Source: Candidatus Solibacter sp. (GTDB taxonomy: Bacteria; Acidobacteriota; Terriglobia; Bryobacterales; Bryobacteraceae). Taken from it: a stretch of 18,009 nucleotides of DNA. The stretch spans positions 1-18,009 of the forward strand of contig JADGNT010000008.1 of the NCBI GenBank assembly GCA_017883345.1. Direction: 5' to 3'. The notes beneath the pieces were generated by a model. It made no database searches. It had not been told where the DNA came from and saw only the letters and a list, made by a program, of their open reading frames with translations. Made by a program: the position numbers and the translations under genes. Below, one piece after another: positions 1 through 7,089 of the stretch. The first letter of the stretch is position 1. The number at the start of each line of letters is the position of its first letter.

Positions 1-60
1 CCCGCCCACCAAATGAACCCGCCACCCATCATCCCGAATCCCCAGCCTCTTAACGCTTTT

Positions 61-87
61 CTTTGCGCCCTTTGCGTTCTTTGCGCG
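61..87 (+). repeat. Short tandem array of CTTTGCG, 9-bp period
   Basis: Three CTTTGCG heptamers start at 61, 70 and 79, each followed by two variable bases. The array sits upstream of the DUF1080 gene. Related CTCCGCG arrays in the same orientation lie on the other side of that gene (872-898 and 957-991). I see no open frame that would explain the periodicity. Such runs look like the low-complexity intergenic repeats of some large environmental genomes, but their function is unknown to me. Confidence 0.75.
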
Positions 88-218
88 AAACAGTGTTTTC
101 TCATCGCTCGAGTCCCCAGCAACGCCCAAGAGGGAACCACTGCCCGTATCCTGGACAGTCTTTAAGGAAGGAGACTTTGCGCGCCAGCCGCCACCCCCCG
201 CGTACCCCAGTGAACCAC

Positions 219-224
219 TACAAT
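219..224 (+). promoter_or_regulatory. Putative -10 box for a leaderless DUF1080 transcript
   Basis: TACAAT lies exactly six bases before the ATG at 231. Transcription normally starts about seven bases after a -10 box, which would place the start at or next to the A of the ATG. There is no Shine-Dalgarno sequence in the interval and no convincing -35 hexamer. Confidence 0.45.
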
Positions 225-230
225 AGCCAC

Positions 231-863
231 ATGCGCGCGCTCACCACTCGCCGCTTGCCGTGGTTGCCGGTTTGGCTTTGCGTGGCTGCCCTGGCGCAGC
301 CCAAAACCGGCGAATGGCAGGCTATGTTCGACGGCAAGACCTTGCAGGGCTGGCGCGAGACCGCGTTCACGCTCCACGGCAAGGCGCGGGTGGAGAACGC
401 CACCATCGTGCTCGCGCCGGGCGCGCCCATGACGGGCGTCACCTGGAGCGGCGCCTTCCCCAAGACGAATTATGAAGTGCGCTTCGAAGCCGTACGCATC
501 GACGGCAACGATTTCTTTGCCAGCCTCACGTTTCCCGTGGGCGACTCGTTTTGCACCTGGGTCACCGGCGGGTGGGGCGGCGACATCGTGGGCCTCTCCA
601 GCATCGATGGCTGGGACGCCGGCGACAACGAGACGCGGACCTACTTCGATTTCGAAAAAGGGCGCTGGTACGCTTTCCGCCTGCAAGTCACTCCCGGGCG
701 CATCATCGGTTGGATCGACGACAAGCAGATCGTCAACCTGGAGATCGCCGGCCGAACGGTTGGCCTGCGCCACGGCGAGATCCAACTCTCCGCGCCCTTC
801 GGCTTCGCCTCCTACGGCACCACCGGCGCGCTGCGCAAAATCGACTACCGTCTCATCCGCTAA
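231..863 (+). CDS. Secreted DUF1080 (3-keto-disaccharide hydrolase-like) protein
   Basis: A 210-residue protein. Residues 1-22 form a signal peptide (basic start with two Arg, hydrophobic core, ALA before Q23), so it should act in the periplasm or outside the cell. The mature start has the family hallmark W-x-x-M-FDGKTLQGW (about residues 29-41), followed by a beta-rich region ending in YGTTGALRKIDYRLI, as in the concanavalin-like DUF1080 fold (PF06439). Some family members cleave or eliminate 3-keto-glycosides. The catalytic residues cannot be assigned from sequence alone. I chose the ATG at 231 because the signal peptide begins there and a TACAAT box lies directly upstream; the frame stays open back to 63, but that extension looks non-coding. 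It is a single gene bounded by repeat arrays. The family call is fairly secure, the substrate unknown. Confidence 0.75.
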   Translation: MRALTTRRLPWLPVWLCVAALAQPKTGEWQAMFDGKTLQGWRETAFTLHGKARVENATIVLAPGAPMTGVTWSGAFPKTNYEVRFEAVRIDGNDFFASLTFPVGDSFCTWVTGGWGGDIVGLSSIDGWDAGDNETRTYFDFEKGRWYAFRLQVTPGRIIGWIDDKQIVNLEIAGRTVGLRHGEIQLSAPFGFASYGTTGALRKIDYRLIR

Positions 864-871
864 CCGCAAAG

Positions 872-898
872 CTCCGCGCTCTCCGCTTTCTCCGCGTG
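872..898 (+). repeat. Short tandem array of CTCCGCG, 9-bp period
   Basis: CTCCGC(G) units start at 872, 881 and 890, just after the stop codon of the DUF1080 gene. They match the upstream array at 61-87 in period and core, with CC replacing TT in the middle of the heptamer. Confidence 0.7.
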
Positions 899-956
899 CC
901 CCCCACCGAAGGGGTGTATCCTGACTTCCGTCGAGCTTGTTCTTGTGTTTACGTTT

Positions 957-991
957 CTCTGCGCTTATCTCCGCGCCTCCGCGTCTCCGCG
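957..991 (+). repeat. Short tandem array of CTCYGCG, mostly 8-bp period
   Basis: CTCTGCG at 957 is followed by CTCCGCG at 969, 977 and 985. It has the same orientation and core as the arrays at 61 and 872, but an 8-bp period in its second part. It lies in the 277-bp spacer between the DUF1080 gene and the receptor gene. Apart from these arrays the spacer shows only an unassigned promoter region for the receptor. Confidence 0.7.
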
Positions 992-1140
992 ATGAATGGA
1001 CGGCCTCCCTGGTTCCGGGGGTCGGCTAAGGTAGTGGTTGTTTGGACGCTGGGTTAACAAGCCTTCACTTCACCGTTTCCGAGGTAAATTTGCAACGTTT
1101 CCTAGCGACGACCGTCTCAATCTGGGGTTCAATAGAACAT

Positions 1141-4100
1141 ATGCGATACCTGTGTGGGATTCTCTCTGCCGCCTTGTTTCTGGCCGCTTCCGCCAACGCG
1201 CAGATGTCCGGCCGTATCTCGGGATCGGTAATCGACGCTTCGGGCGCCGCCGTGGGGGGAGCCGATGTGGAACTCTACCTCGCCGGCGGGCAGAAGCCGT
1301 TGCTGGTGTCGAAGACGTCCGCCGAGGGCCTGTATAACTTCATCGGCGTGCGTCCGGCGGAATACGATCTCGCGGTCTCGGCCAAGGGGTTTCTCAAGTC
1401 GACCCTGCGCGGGATCACGGTCGATATGGCGCGCGAGACCGATATCCCGCGAATCAAGCTGGAACTGGCCGGCGTCACCCAGAGCGTGGAAGTCTCGGCC
1501 GAAGTGGCGGGCGTGGACGTGGCCACCGCCGAGGTCTCTACCACCGTGAGCATGGAGCAGATCAAGAACCTGCCGATCCTGGACCGCGACGTGCTCTCCA
1601 TCATGCAGACCAAGGCGGGCGTGGCTTCTAACGGCAACTCCACCACGGTGATCAACGGCCTGCGCACCAGTTACTCCAACATGTCCCTGGACGGCATCAA
1701 CATACAGGACAATTACATTCGCGACAACGCCCTCGATTACACGCCCAACAAACTGCGCGTGGGGCAGGTGCGGCAGATGACGCTGATTACCTCCAACCCC
1801 ACCGCGGCGGCGTCCGGCGGCGCCACCGAGACCGCGTTCTCCACGCCCAGCGGCGGCAACCAGTTCCACGGCGAAGTGTTCTGGTACAACCGCAACAACC
1901 ACTTCGCGGCCAACGACTGGTTTAACAACCAGGCCGGCATCGGGCGCCCGTTCCTCAATCAGAATCAGTTCGGCGGCGATATCGGCGGACCCATCCGCAA
2001 GGACAAGCTGTTCTTCTACGCCAGCTACGAGGCCATCCGCGCGCACCAGCAGATGCCGCAGAATTTCACCATTCTGACCCCCGACGCGCGCAACGGGATT
2101 TTCACTTACTCTTCCGCCGGCGTAACCCGCAAGGTGAACCTGCTTGCACTCAAGGGGCTCACCGGTGTGGATTCGGGCATGCAGCCCATCCTGGCACAGG
2201 TGCCCACGGGCGACAAGATCAACAACTCGGATGCCGGCGACGGCCGCAACACCGGGGGCTACCGCTTCAACCAGCGGAATAACGAACTGCTCGACAACCT
2301 GACCGGTAAGATGGATTACAGCATCACCACGCGCCACGCCGTGAGCGCGACTTACGCGCACAATCGCGACAACTCCGACCGGGCCGACTATTCGAACAAC
2401 TATGGGCTTGTGCCCGCGGTCACCAACCCGAGCCATGCCGACCTGGTGGCGCTCTCCTGGCGCTGGACGCCGAGCGCGACTCTGACCAACGAACTCCGCG
2501 GTGGCTTCAATCTGACTTACCTATACTTTTTGAACGCGCAGGACAATGTGCCCAGCATCGTGAACGGCACGCTTTTCACCGATCCGGTCAACGAGACTCA
2601 GGCTCAGGGCCGGACTACCAATACTTACAACCTGTCCGACGACGCGGCGTGGCAGCATGGACGGCATTACGTTCAGTTCGGCTTCCACTTTCAGCATATC
2701 GGCGTGGAATCCTACGACCGCGCCGGCGTGATTCCCACCTACAGCCTGGCGATGGGCTCCGGCCAACCGGCGCTGTCGCGGCGCGATCTTACCGGGATTT
2801 CCAATGCCGACCTGGCCACCGCCAACGCGCTGCTGGCCACCCTCGGCGGCTATATCGATGGCTACAGCCAGACGTTCAATGTCACCAGTGTCAAGTCCGG
2901 GTACGTGCCCAACGCGCCCTTTCTGCGGCACTTCCTCTCCAACGATTACTCCTTCTATGTGCAGGATAAGTGGAAGCTGCTGCCGCGGCTGACCCTCACC
3001 CTGGGGTTGCGCTACCAGTTGCCGGGAGTGGTGGACGAGCGCGATTCGCTGGAACTCGCGCCGGTGCTGACCGGATCGGCCCAGCAGACCCTGCTCTCTA
3101 ACGCCACCCTCAACTTCACGGGGGCATCTTCGGGCCGTCCCTGGTACAACCGCGAGAAGAAGGATTTCGCTCCCAATATCGGTTTCGCGTGGGACGTATT
3201 CGGCAACGGCAGGACGGCGTTGCGCGGCGGCTACTCGATGAGCTACGTCAACGACCAGGCCATCCTGGCGCCGGAGACCCTGCTCGAAATTAACTCCGGC
3301 TTACAAGGGCTCTCCACCGAAACCGGACTGCCCTACCGCGTGTCCACCGGACTGCCCAAGATCGTGGCGCCGGACTACCACGTCCCGCTGACGGTGGCCG
3401 ACAATTATGCCAACAACGTGTTCAACGCGGTGGGCATGATCGATCCCAACCTGCGGCATCCGCGCGTGCAGCAGTATTCCGTCGGCGTGCAGCACGATGT
3501 AAAGGGGACGGTGTTCGAGGCGCGCTACGTGGGCAATCACGTGGTGGGCGCCTATCGCGCCTTCGATTACAACCAGGTGGTGATCAATTCGAACGGCTTC
3601 TTGCCGGATTTCCTGCGCGCGCAGAAGAACGGCTTTCTGTCGGTGGCGGCGGGGGGGAACTTCAGCCCGGCCTACAATGCCAACATTCCGGGCAGCCAGC
3701 CGCTCACCGTGCTCAACAAGCTGGCGAAGGGGGCGCTGACCGATGCCAATGCGCTGTTTTACCTGCAAACCGGGGAAGTCGGCGAGCTGGGCACTTACTA
3801 CCAGACCAACGGATACAACCCCACCAACGCAGTGCCGTTCTTTCAGAACCCCAACGCGCTGGGCACGGATTTGTTGACCAATTACTCCAGTTCCAGTTAC
3901 AACTCCTTGCAGGTGGAAGTGCGCCGCCACACGAAATCGGGGCTCTTCTTCGAGGCCAACTACACATGGTCGAAGGTGCTCAGTGACGCCGACGGCGACA
4001 GCCAGAGCCGGCTGCAACATTTTCTCGATCTGGCCAATCCGAAGATCGAGCGCTCGCGCGCCAATTTCGATCTGACCCACATGATCAAGATGGATGGTTA

Positions 4101-4692
4101 CTACGAACTGCCATTCGGCAAGGGGCATAAGCTGAGTTACCGCTCGTTGAACCGCGTGATCGGCGACTGGACTTTGGGCGGCACGCTGGTGTGGCAATCG
4201 GGCGCGCCGTTCTCGATTCTTTCCGGGCGCGGCACGCTCAACCGCGAAGCGCGGTCGTACTACAACACCGCCGACACCAGCCTCAACAAGGGCCAGTTGG
4301 ACAGTGTGGTGAAGTTCCAAATGACGGGGAACGGTCCCATGATGATCACCCAATCGGCGATTAACGCGGCCGACGGCACCGGCGTGAACACGGATGGCGA
4401 AGCGGCTTTCCCAGGGCAGATCTTCTTCAATCCCGGCGCCGGGACGCTCGGTGTATTGCAGCGCCGGCTGTTCGATGGACCCTGGACCTTTACCACCGAC
4501 ATGCGGTTGAAGAAGGCCATCCCTATTACCGAGACGAAGAAGGTGGAACTGGCGATGGATGCCATCAACGCGCTCAACCACGCCACCTTCTGGAGCGGCG
4601 ATCAGAGCATCAACTCCACCACCTTCGGGGTGATCGGTTCCATGTTCTATCAGCCCCGCGTGGTGCAATTCGGAGTACACTACACATTCTGA
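1141..4692 (+). CDS. Oar-like TonB-dependent outer-membrane receptor with carboxypeptidase-regulatory domain
   Basis: A 1183-residue outer-membrane beta-barrel of the kind multiplied in Acidobacteriota, probably for uptake or binding of large nutrients such as glycans or peptides; the substrate is not predictable. A signal peptide (about residues 1-21, ending ANA before QM) is followed by a CarboxypepD_reg/CNA-B-like beta-sandwich (about 22-105, with SGSVIDASGAAVGGADVEL). A plug-like domain (about 115-230) contains NLPILDRDVL and NGLRTSYSNMSLDGINI. The long barrel carries the usual FGGDIGGPIRKDKLFFYASYE stretch and ends in a C-terminal Phe (FGVHYTF), the signal for outer-membrane insertion. 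I chose the ATG at 1141 for the signal peptide; the frame is open from 1042. No Shine-Dalgarno sequence is evident. A canonical TonB box was not identified. The stop codon overlaps the start of the downstream cyclase gene, suggesting one mRNA. Confidence 0.88.
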   Translation: MRYLCGILSAALFLAASANAQMSGRISGSVIDASGAAVGGADVELYLAGGQKPLLVSKTSAEGLYNFIGVRPAEYDLAVSAKGFLKSTLRGITVDMARETDIPRIKLELAGVTQSVEVSAEVAGVDVATAEVSTTVSMEQIKNLPILDRDVLSIMQTKAGVASNGNSTTVINGLRTSYSNMSLDGINIQDNYIRDNALDYTPNKLRVGQVRQMTLITSNPTAAASGGATETAFSTPSGGNQFHGEVFWYNRNNHFAANDWFNNQAGIGRPFLNQNQFGGDIGGPIRKDKLFFYASYEAIRAHQQMPQNFTILTPDARNGIFTYSSAGVTRKVNLLALKGLTGVDSGMQPILAQVPTGDKINNSDAGDGRNTGGYRFNQRNNELLDNLTGKMDYSITTRHAVSATYAHNRDNSDRADYSNNYGLVPAVTNPSHADLVALSWRWTPSATLTNELRGGFNLTYLYFLNAQDNVPSIVNGTLFTDPVNETQAQGRTTNTYNLSDDAAWQHGRHYVQFGFHFQHIGVESYDRAGVIPTYSLAMGSGQPALSRRDLTGISNADLATANALLATLGGYIDGYSQTFNVTSVKSGYVPNAPFLRHFLSNDYSFYVQDKWKLLPRLTLTLGLRYQLPGVVDERDSLELAPVLTGSAQQTLLSNATLNFTGASSGRPWYNREKKDFAPNIGFAWDVFGNGRTALRGGYSMSYVNDQAILAPETLLEINSGLQGLSTETGLPYRVSTGLPKIVAPDYHVPLTVADNYANNVFNAVGMIDPNLRHPRVQQYSVGVQHDVKGTVFEARYVGNHVVGAYRAFDYNQVVINSNGFLPDFLRAQKNGFLSVAAGGNFSPAYNANIPGSQPLTVLNKLAKGALTDANALFYLQTGEVGELGTYYQTNGYNPTNAVPFFQNPNALGTDLLTNYSSSSYNSLQVEVRRHTKSGLFFEANYTWSKVLSDADGDSQSRLQHFLDLANPKIERSRANFDLTHMIKMDGYYELPFGKGHKLSYRSLNRVIGDWTLGGTLVWQSGAPFSILSGRGTLNREARSYYNTADTSLNKGQLDSVVKFQMTGNGPMMITQSAINAADGTGVNTDGEAAFPGQIFFNPGAGTLGVLQRRLFDGPWTFTTDMRLKKAIPITETKKVELAMDAINALNHATFWSGDQSINSTTFGVIGSMFYQPRVVQFGVHYTF

Positions 4693-5507
4693 TGCCGGCA
4701 CTTTGGGAACAGCTTGCGGGCGCGCGGGTCTACGATCTGGGGCAGCCGTATTTCACCGGGATGCCGCACTGGCCGGCGCATCCGCCGTTTCTCTTCGGCC
4801 TCACCAAGCGGCACGGCGACACGGTGGGTCCGGCGGGCAACAGTTCGGCGGCGGACGCCATGGCGCTGGGCAGTCACGTGGGAACCCATATCGACGCGCT
4901 GTGTCATTTCTCCTGCGGCGGCATGCTGCATGGCGGCCACGCGGTGGAGCGTCTGCAATCCTACGGCGGCGGCCTCGAGAAGTTTTCGGTGGACACCATC
5001 GCGCCCATCTTGCGGCGCGGAGTGCTGCTGGATGTGGCGCGGGTTGTGGCAGGTGACGTGGCAGGGGGTGCGGAAGGTGCCGCGCCGCTGCCGGAGGATT
5101 GCGAAATCACGCCGGAGCAGCTCGAAGCGACGTGCAAAACGGAGATTCGCCACGGCGATGTGGTGCTGCTGCGCACCGGATGGGCGCGTTACTTCGAGGA
5201 CGCGCGGCAGTTCGTGAACGACACGCGCCTGCCCGGTCCGGGCCTGGCGGCGGCGCGCTGGTTGAGCGCGCGCGGAATCTTCGCGGCGGGTAGCGACACC
5301 GTGGCGTTCGAGAAATCGCCGGTCGCGTCGATGCCGGTGCATGTCCACTTGCTGGTGGAGAGCGGCGTCCACATCATCGAGTGTTTGAATCTGGAGGAAC
5401 TGGCGGCGGACGGCGTGACGGAGTTCCTGTTCGTGGGCGCGCCCATGAAGATTCGGGGAGCCACCGGAGCGCCGCTGCGTCCGCTGGCAGTGGTGGCCAG
5501 GGACTGA
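4692..5507 (+). CDS. Cyclase/kynurenine-formamidase-like metal-dependent hydrolase
   Basis: A 271-residue member of the cyclase family (PF04199), which includes kynurenine formamidases and related amide or lactone hydrolases. The metal-site signature HVGTHIDALCH is at residues 62-72 (His62, His66 and Asp68 as likely ligands, His72 as likely base), with Ala in place of the usual Pro after Asp68. HGDVVLLRTGWARYF and a C-terminal VHVHLLVESGVHIIECLNLEEL are also typical. No signal peptide is seen, so it is probably cytoplasmic. The ATG uses the A of the receptor's TGA stop (TGATG), indicating translational coupling. The last codons and stop fall inside palindromic repeat copy A, so the C-terminus may have been re-shaped by that element. 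Family firm, substrate unknown. Confidence 0.85.
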   Translation: MPALWEQLAGARVYDLGQPYFTGMPHWPAHPPFLFGLTKRHGDTVGPAGNSSAADAMALGSHVGTHIDALCHFSCGGMLHGGHAVERLQSYGGGLEKFSVDTIAPILRRGVLLDVARVVAGDVAGGAEGAAPLPEDCEITPEQLEATCKTEIRHGDVVLLRTGWARYFEDARQFVNDTRLPGPGLAAARWLSARGIFAAGSDTVAFEKSPVASMPVHVHLLVESGVHIIECLNLEELAADGVTEFLFVGAPMKIRGATGAPLRPLAVVARD

Positions 5508-5551
5508 CATGAATTTCCGGCTCAGTTCGCCGGAAATTCGCTGTCTGTCCC
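5500..5551. repeat. Palindromic dispersed repeat, copy A (short form)
   Basis: GGGAC (5500-5504) pairs with GTCCC (5547-5551), and an uninterrupted 11-bp inner stem pairs GAATTTCCGGC (5511-5521) with GCCGGAAATTC (5529-5539) around a 7-nt loop. The element overlaps the cyclase stop codon at 5505-5507. The reverse complement of 10432-10503 is the same element with an extra 9-nt block in each arm. The hairpin may also act as a transcription terminator, although no T-tract follows. Confidence 0.85.
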
Positions 5552-5594
5552 AGGGTTTGCCCCCGCAACGCGTGCATCCAAGCGCGCATTGCGA

Positions 5595-5616
5595 TACGAT
5601 CGGATACCGGAGGTGA
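5595..5616 (+). promoter_or_regulatory. -10-like box and strong ribosome binding site of the methyltransferase gene
   Basis: GGAGGTGA at 5609-5616 is a near-perfect anti-16S match four bases before the ATG at 5621. It decides that start. TACGAT at 5595-5600 is a plausible -10 box that would give a leader of about 14 nt. No clear -35 hexamer is seen. Confidence 0.5.
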
Positions 5617-5620
5617 TTCG

Positions 5621-6205
5621 ATGTTACTCGGGAAGAAATTGCTTGGCTGTTATCCCGTTGTTGCGGTGCTCTCCGTCGTCGTGGTCGCGGCCCAAAATGG
5701 CGGACCCCGGCGTGAGCCGGACGTACCGTATGTGCCCACTACCGAAGCGGCAGTTCAGGCCATGCTGAAACTGGCGGAGGTGAAAAAGACCGACGTTGTG
5801 TATGACCTCGGCTGCGGCGACGGGCGCATTGTGATTAGCGCCGCCAAGGACCTTGGGGCGCGCGGCGTCGGCATCGACATCAACCCTGTGCGCATCGGCG
5901 AGGCCAAAGAGAACGCCCGCAAAGCCGGGGTTGAGAAGCTGGTTCGGTTCGAAGAGAACGACCTGTTTGAAGCCGACATTCACGAGGCCACCGTGGTGAC
6001 CCTCTTCTTGCTGCCGCACATCAATCTGAAGCTGCGTCCCAAGCTGCTGCACGACTTGAAGCCAGGTACGCGGATTGTGTCCAACACGTTCGACATGGGC
6101 GATTGGAAGCCGGAAAAGGAGGCCATCGTCCCCGACACGGATGAGCAATCCTACCTGAGCCACAAGCTGTACTTTTGGATTGTGCCGTCACCCGCTGGAA
6201 AGTGA
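5621..6205 (+). CDS. Class I SAM-dependent methyltransferase with apparent signal peptide
   Basis: A 194-residue protein with a seven-beta-strand methyltransferase fold. Motif I is VVYDLGCGDGRIVI (about residues 63-76), the acidic end of strand 2 is VGIDINP, and later strands include ENDLFEAD and ATVVTLFLLPHINLKLRPKL. These motifs resemble the FAM173/ATPSCKMT-like lysine methyltransferases and their bacterial relatives, an inference from motif similarity only. The N-terminus (two Lys, then a hydrophobic run VVAVLSVVVVAAQ) looks like an export signal or membrane anchor. That is odd, because SAM is cytoplasmic. Cys10 lies before the hydrophobic core, so a lipoprotein signal is unlikely. The ribosome binding site GGAGGTGA fixes the start. 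It appears to be a single-gene unit. Confidence 0.82.
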   Translation: MLLGKKLLGCYPVVAVLSVVVVAAQNGGPRREPDVPYVPTTEAAVQAMLKLAEVKKTDVVYDLGCGDGRIVISAAKDLGARGVGIDINPVRIGEAKENARKAGVEKLVRFEENDLFEADIHEATVVTLFLLPHINLKLRPKLLHDLKPGTRIVSNTFDMGDWKPEKEAIVPDTDEQSYLSHKLYFWIVPSPAGK

Positions 6206-6249
6206 AAGCAGAACCCGGCGCGCGCGCCACTCAGGCCGATACATTCGGT

Positions 6250-6255
6250 TAGACT
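6250..6255 (+). promoter_or_regulatory. Putative -10 box for a leaderless dinB-like transcript
   Basis: TAGACT lies exactly six bases before the ATG at 6262, and no Shine-Dalgarno sequence intervenes. The geometry matches the DUF1080, Gfo/Idh/MocA and selA genes. No good -35 hexamer is seen. Confidence 0.4.
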
Positions 6256-6261
6256 AGATCC

Positions 6262-6768
6262 ATGGACGTCTTACCTGAGCCCTGGATGCGCGGTCCCATT
6301 GAGGGGGTGCATCCCGTGTTGGCGCCGGTGCTCTATTCCTTCCAGATGGCGCGGGAAGACCTGGAAAAGTACACGGCGGGCCTGCCGCCGGCGGGCATCT
6401 GGGCCACGCCTCACGGCCTGGCATCGGTGGGATTCCATATTCTGCATATCGCGGGGAGCACCAACCGCCTGGTGACCTACCTCCAGGGAAGGGAACTCAC
6501 GGCGGCGCAGTTGGACGCCATGGAGGCGGAAAAATCCCCGGGCGAGCCGTCCCGCGAGCAGCTTCTGGGCGCTTTGAACCACGCCTTCGGCGATGCCGAA
6601 GCGGTCATCCGGGCGATTGATCCGGCGACTCTTGGCGACGCGCGGACGGCGGGCCGCAAGCGCCTGCCGACCACGGTGATCGGCCTGCTGACCCACATCG
6701 CGGAACATACGCAGCGGCACGTGGGCCAGGCGATCACCACCGCCAAACTGGCTACCGTTCTGCGATAG
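6262..6768 (+). CDS. DinB-like (DinB_2) four-helix metal-binding protein
   Basis: A 168-residue protein of the DinB/YfiT-like putative metalloenzyme superfamily. These are four-helix bundles in which three His residues bind a divalent metal. His residues in likely ligand helices are seen in VGFHILHIAGSTNR (about residues 56-69) and HIAEHTQRHVGQ (about 144-155). Members act as thiol-dependent transferases or have no known role; this one cannot be assigned a reaction. No signal peptide is present. The last 23 codons plus about 27 bases of downstream sequence form the first unit of a three-unit tandem repeat. The start follows a TAGACT box without a ribosome binding site. The family call is good. 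Confidence 0.8.
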   Translation: MDVLPEPWMRGPIEGVHPVLAPVLYSFQMAREDLEKYTAGLPPAGIWATPHGLASVGFHILHIAGSTNRLVTYLQGRELTAAQLDAMEAEKSPGEPSREQLLGALNHAFGDAEAVIRAIDPATLGDARTAGRKRLPTTVIGLLTHIAEHTQRHVGQAITTAKLATVLR

Positions 6769-6983
6769 TACCTCCTGGGTATCGCGGCACCCTTCGCGGA
6801 ACACACGCAGTGGCACGTGGCCAGCCGATCGTCACCGCCAAATTCATTGCCGCCCTGCGATAGTACCTACTGGGTATCGTGGCACCCTTCGCGGAACATA
6901 CGCAGCGGCACGTGGGCCAGGCGATCACCACCGCCAAACTCATTGCCGTTCTGCGATAGCGCCTTCTCGGTATCGGGGCACCC
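6700..6983 (+). repeat. Three tandem ~95-bp units derived from the dinB-like 3' end
   Basis: Units run 6700-6795, 6796-6890 and 6891-6983. Each starts with GCGGAACAYACGCAG, encodes the DinB C-terminal helix (AEHTQ-W/R-HV...TAK...LR), ends that stretch with TAG, and continues with a similar spacer containing GGTATCG and GCACCC. Unit 1 is the real gene end. Unit 3 is almost identical to unit 1, whereas unit 2 has more changes and a 1-nt deletion. This array, with the double hairpin after it, fills most of the gene-free stretch 6769-7089. Confidence 0.9.
6796..6959 (+). pseudogene. Two decayed copies of the dinB-like gene's 3' end
   Basis: The fragment at 6796-6863 would read EHTQWHVGQPIVTAKFIAALR if one missing G after the HV codons were restored. 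The fragment at 6891-6959 reads AEHTQRHVGQAITTAKLIAVLR followed by TAG without interruption. Neither has a start codon, ribosome binding site or the rest of the fold, so they should not make a DinB protein. Many differences between the units keep similar amino acids, which hints that they come from once-functional paralogues rather than simple slippage; this is an inference. Confidence 0.65.
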
Positions 6984-6990
6984 GTAGCGT

Positions 6991-7028
6991 AGCCTTTTAG
7001 GCTGCCACGCCGGCGTCCTTGCCGGCGT
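6991..7028. repeat. Adjacent double hairpin, REP-like
   Basis: AGCCT (6991-6995) pairs with AGGCT (6999-7003) across TTT. ACGCCGGC (7007-7014) pairs perfectly with GCCGGCGT (7021-7028) across a 6-nt loop. The pair directly follows the dinB-like repeat array and precedes the E1 gene by about 60 bp. It resembles a REP/BIME-style element, or a terminator for upstream transcription, but lacks a T-tract. Confidence 0.55.
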
Positions 7029-7089
7029 TCTTGCGTCATGAGCAACGTGTGCCGTAAGGTTTAAGCTGGATGGAGAGGGGAACCAAAGG

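Noticed and set aside
63..230. N-terminal extension of the DUF1080 protein by 56 residues
   Set aside because: The extension is Arg/Pro-rich, runs through the CTTTGCG array and would hide the signal peptide that starts at 231.
1129..2436. Long minus-strand frame opposite the receptor gene (and a similar one at 3301-4701)
   Set aside because: Composition is that of a shadow frame in GC-rich DNA, and the plus-strand receptor covers the region with recognised domains.
6796..6983. Small separate genes in the dinB-like repeat units
   Set aside because: The units lack start codons and ribosome binding sites, and one is frameshifted; they are better read as gene remnants.
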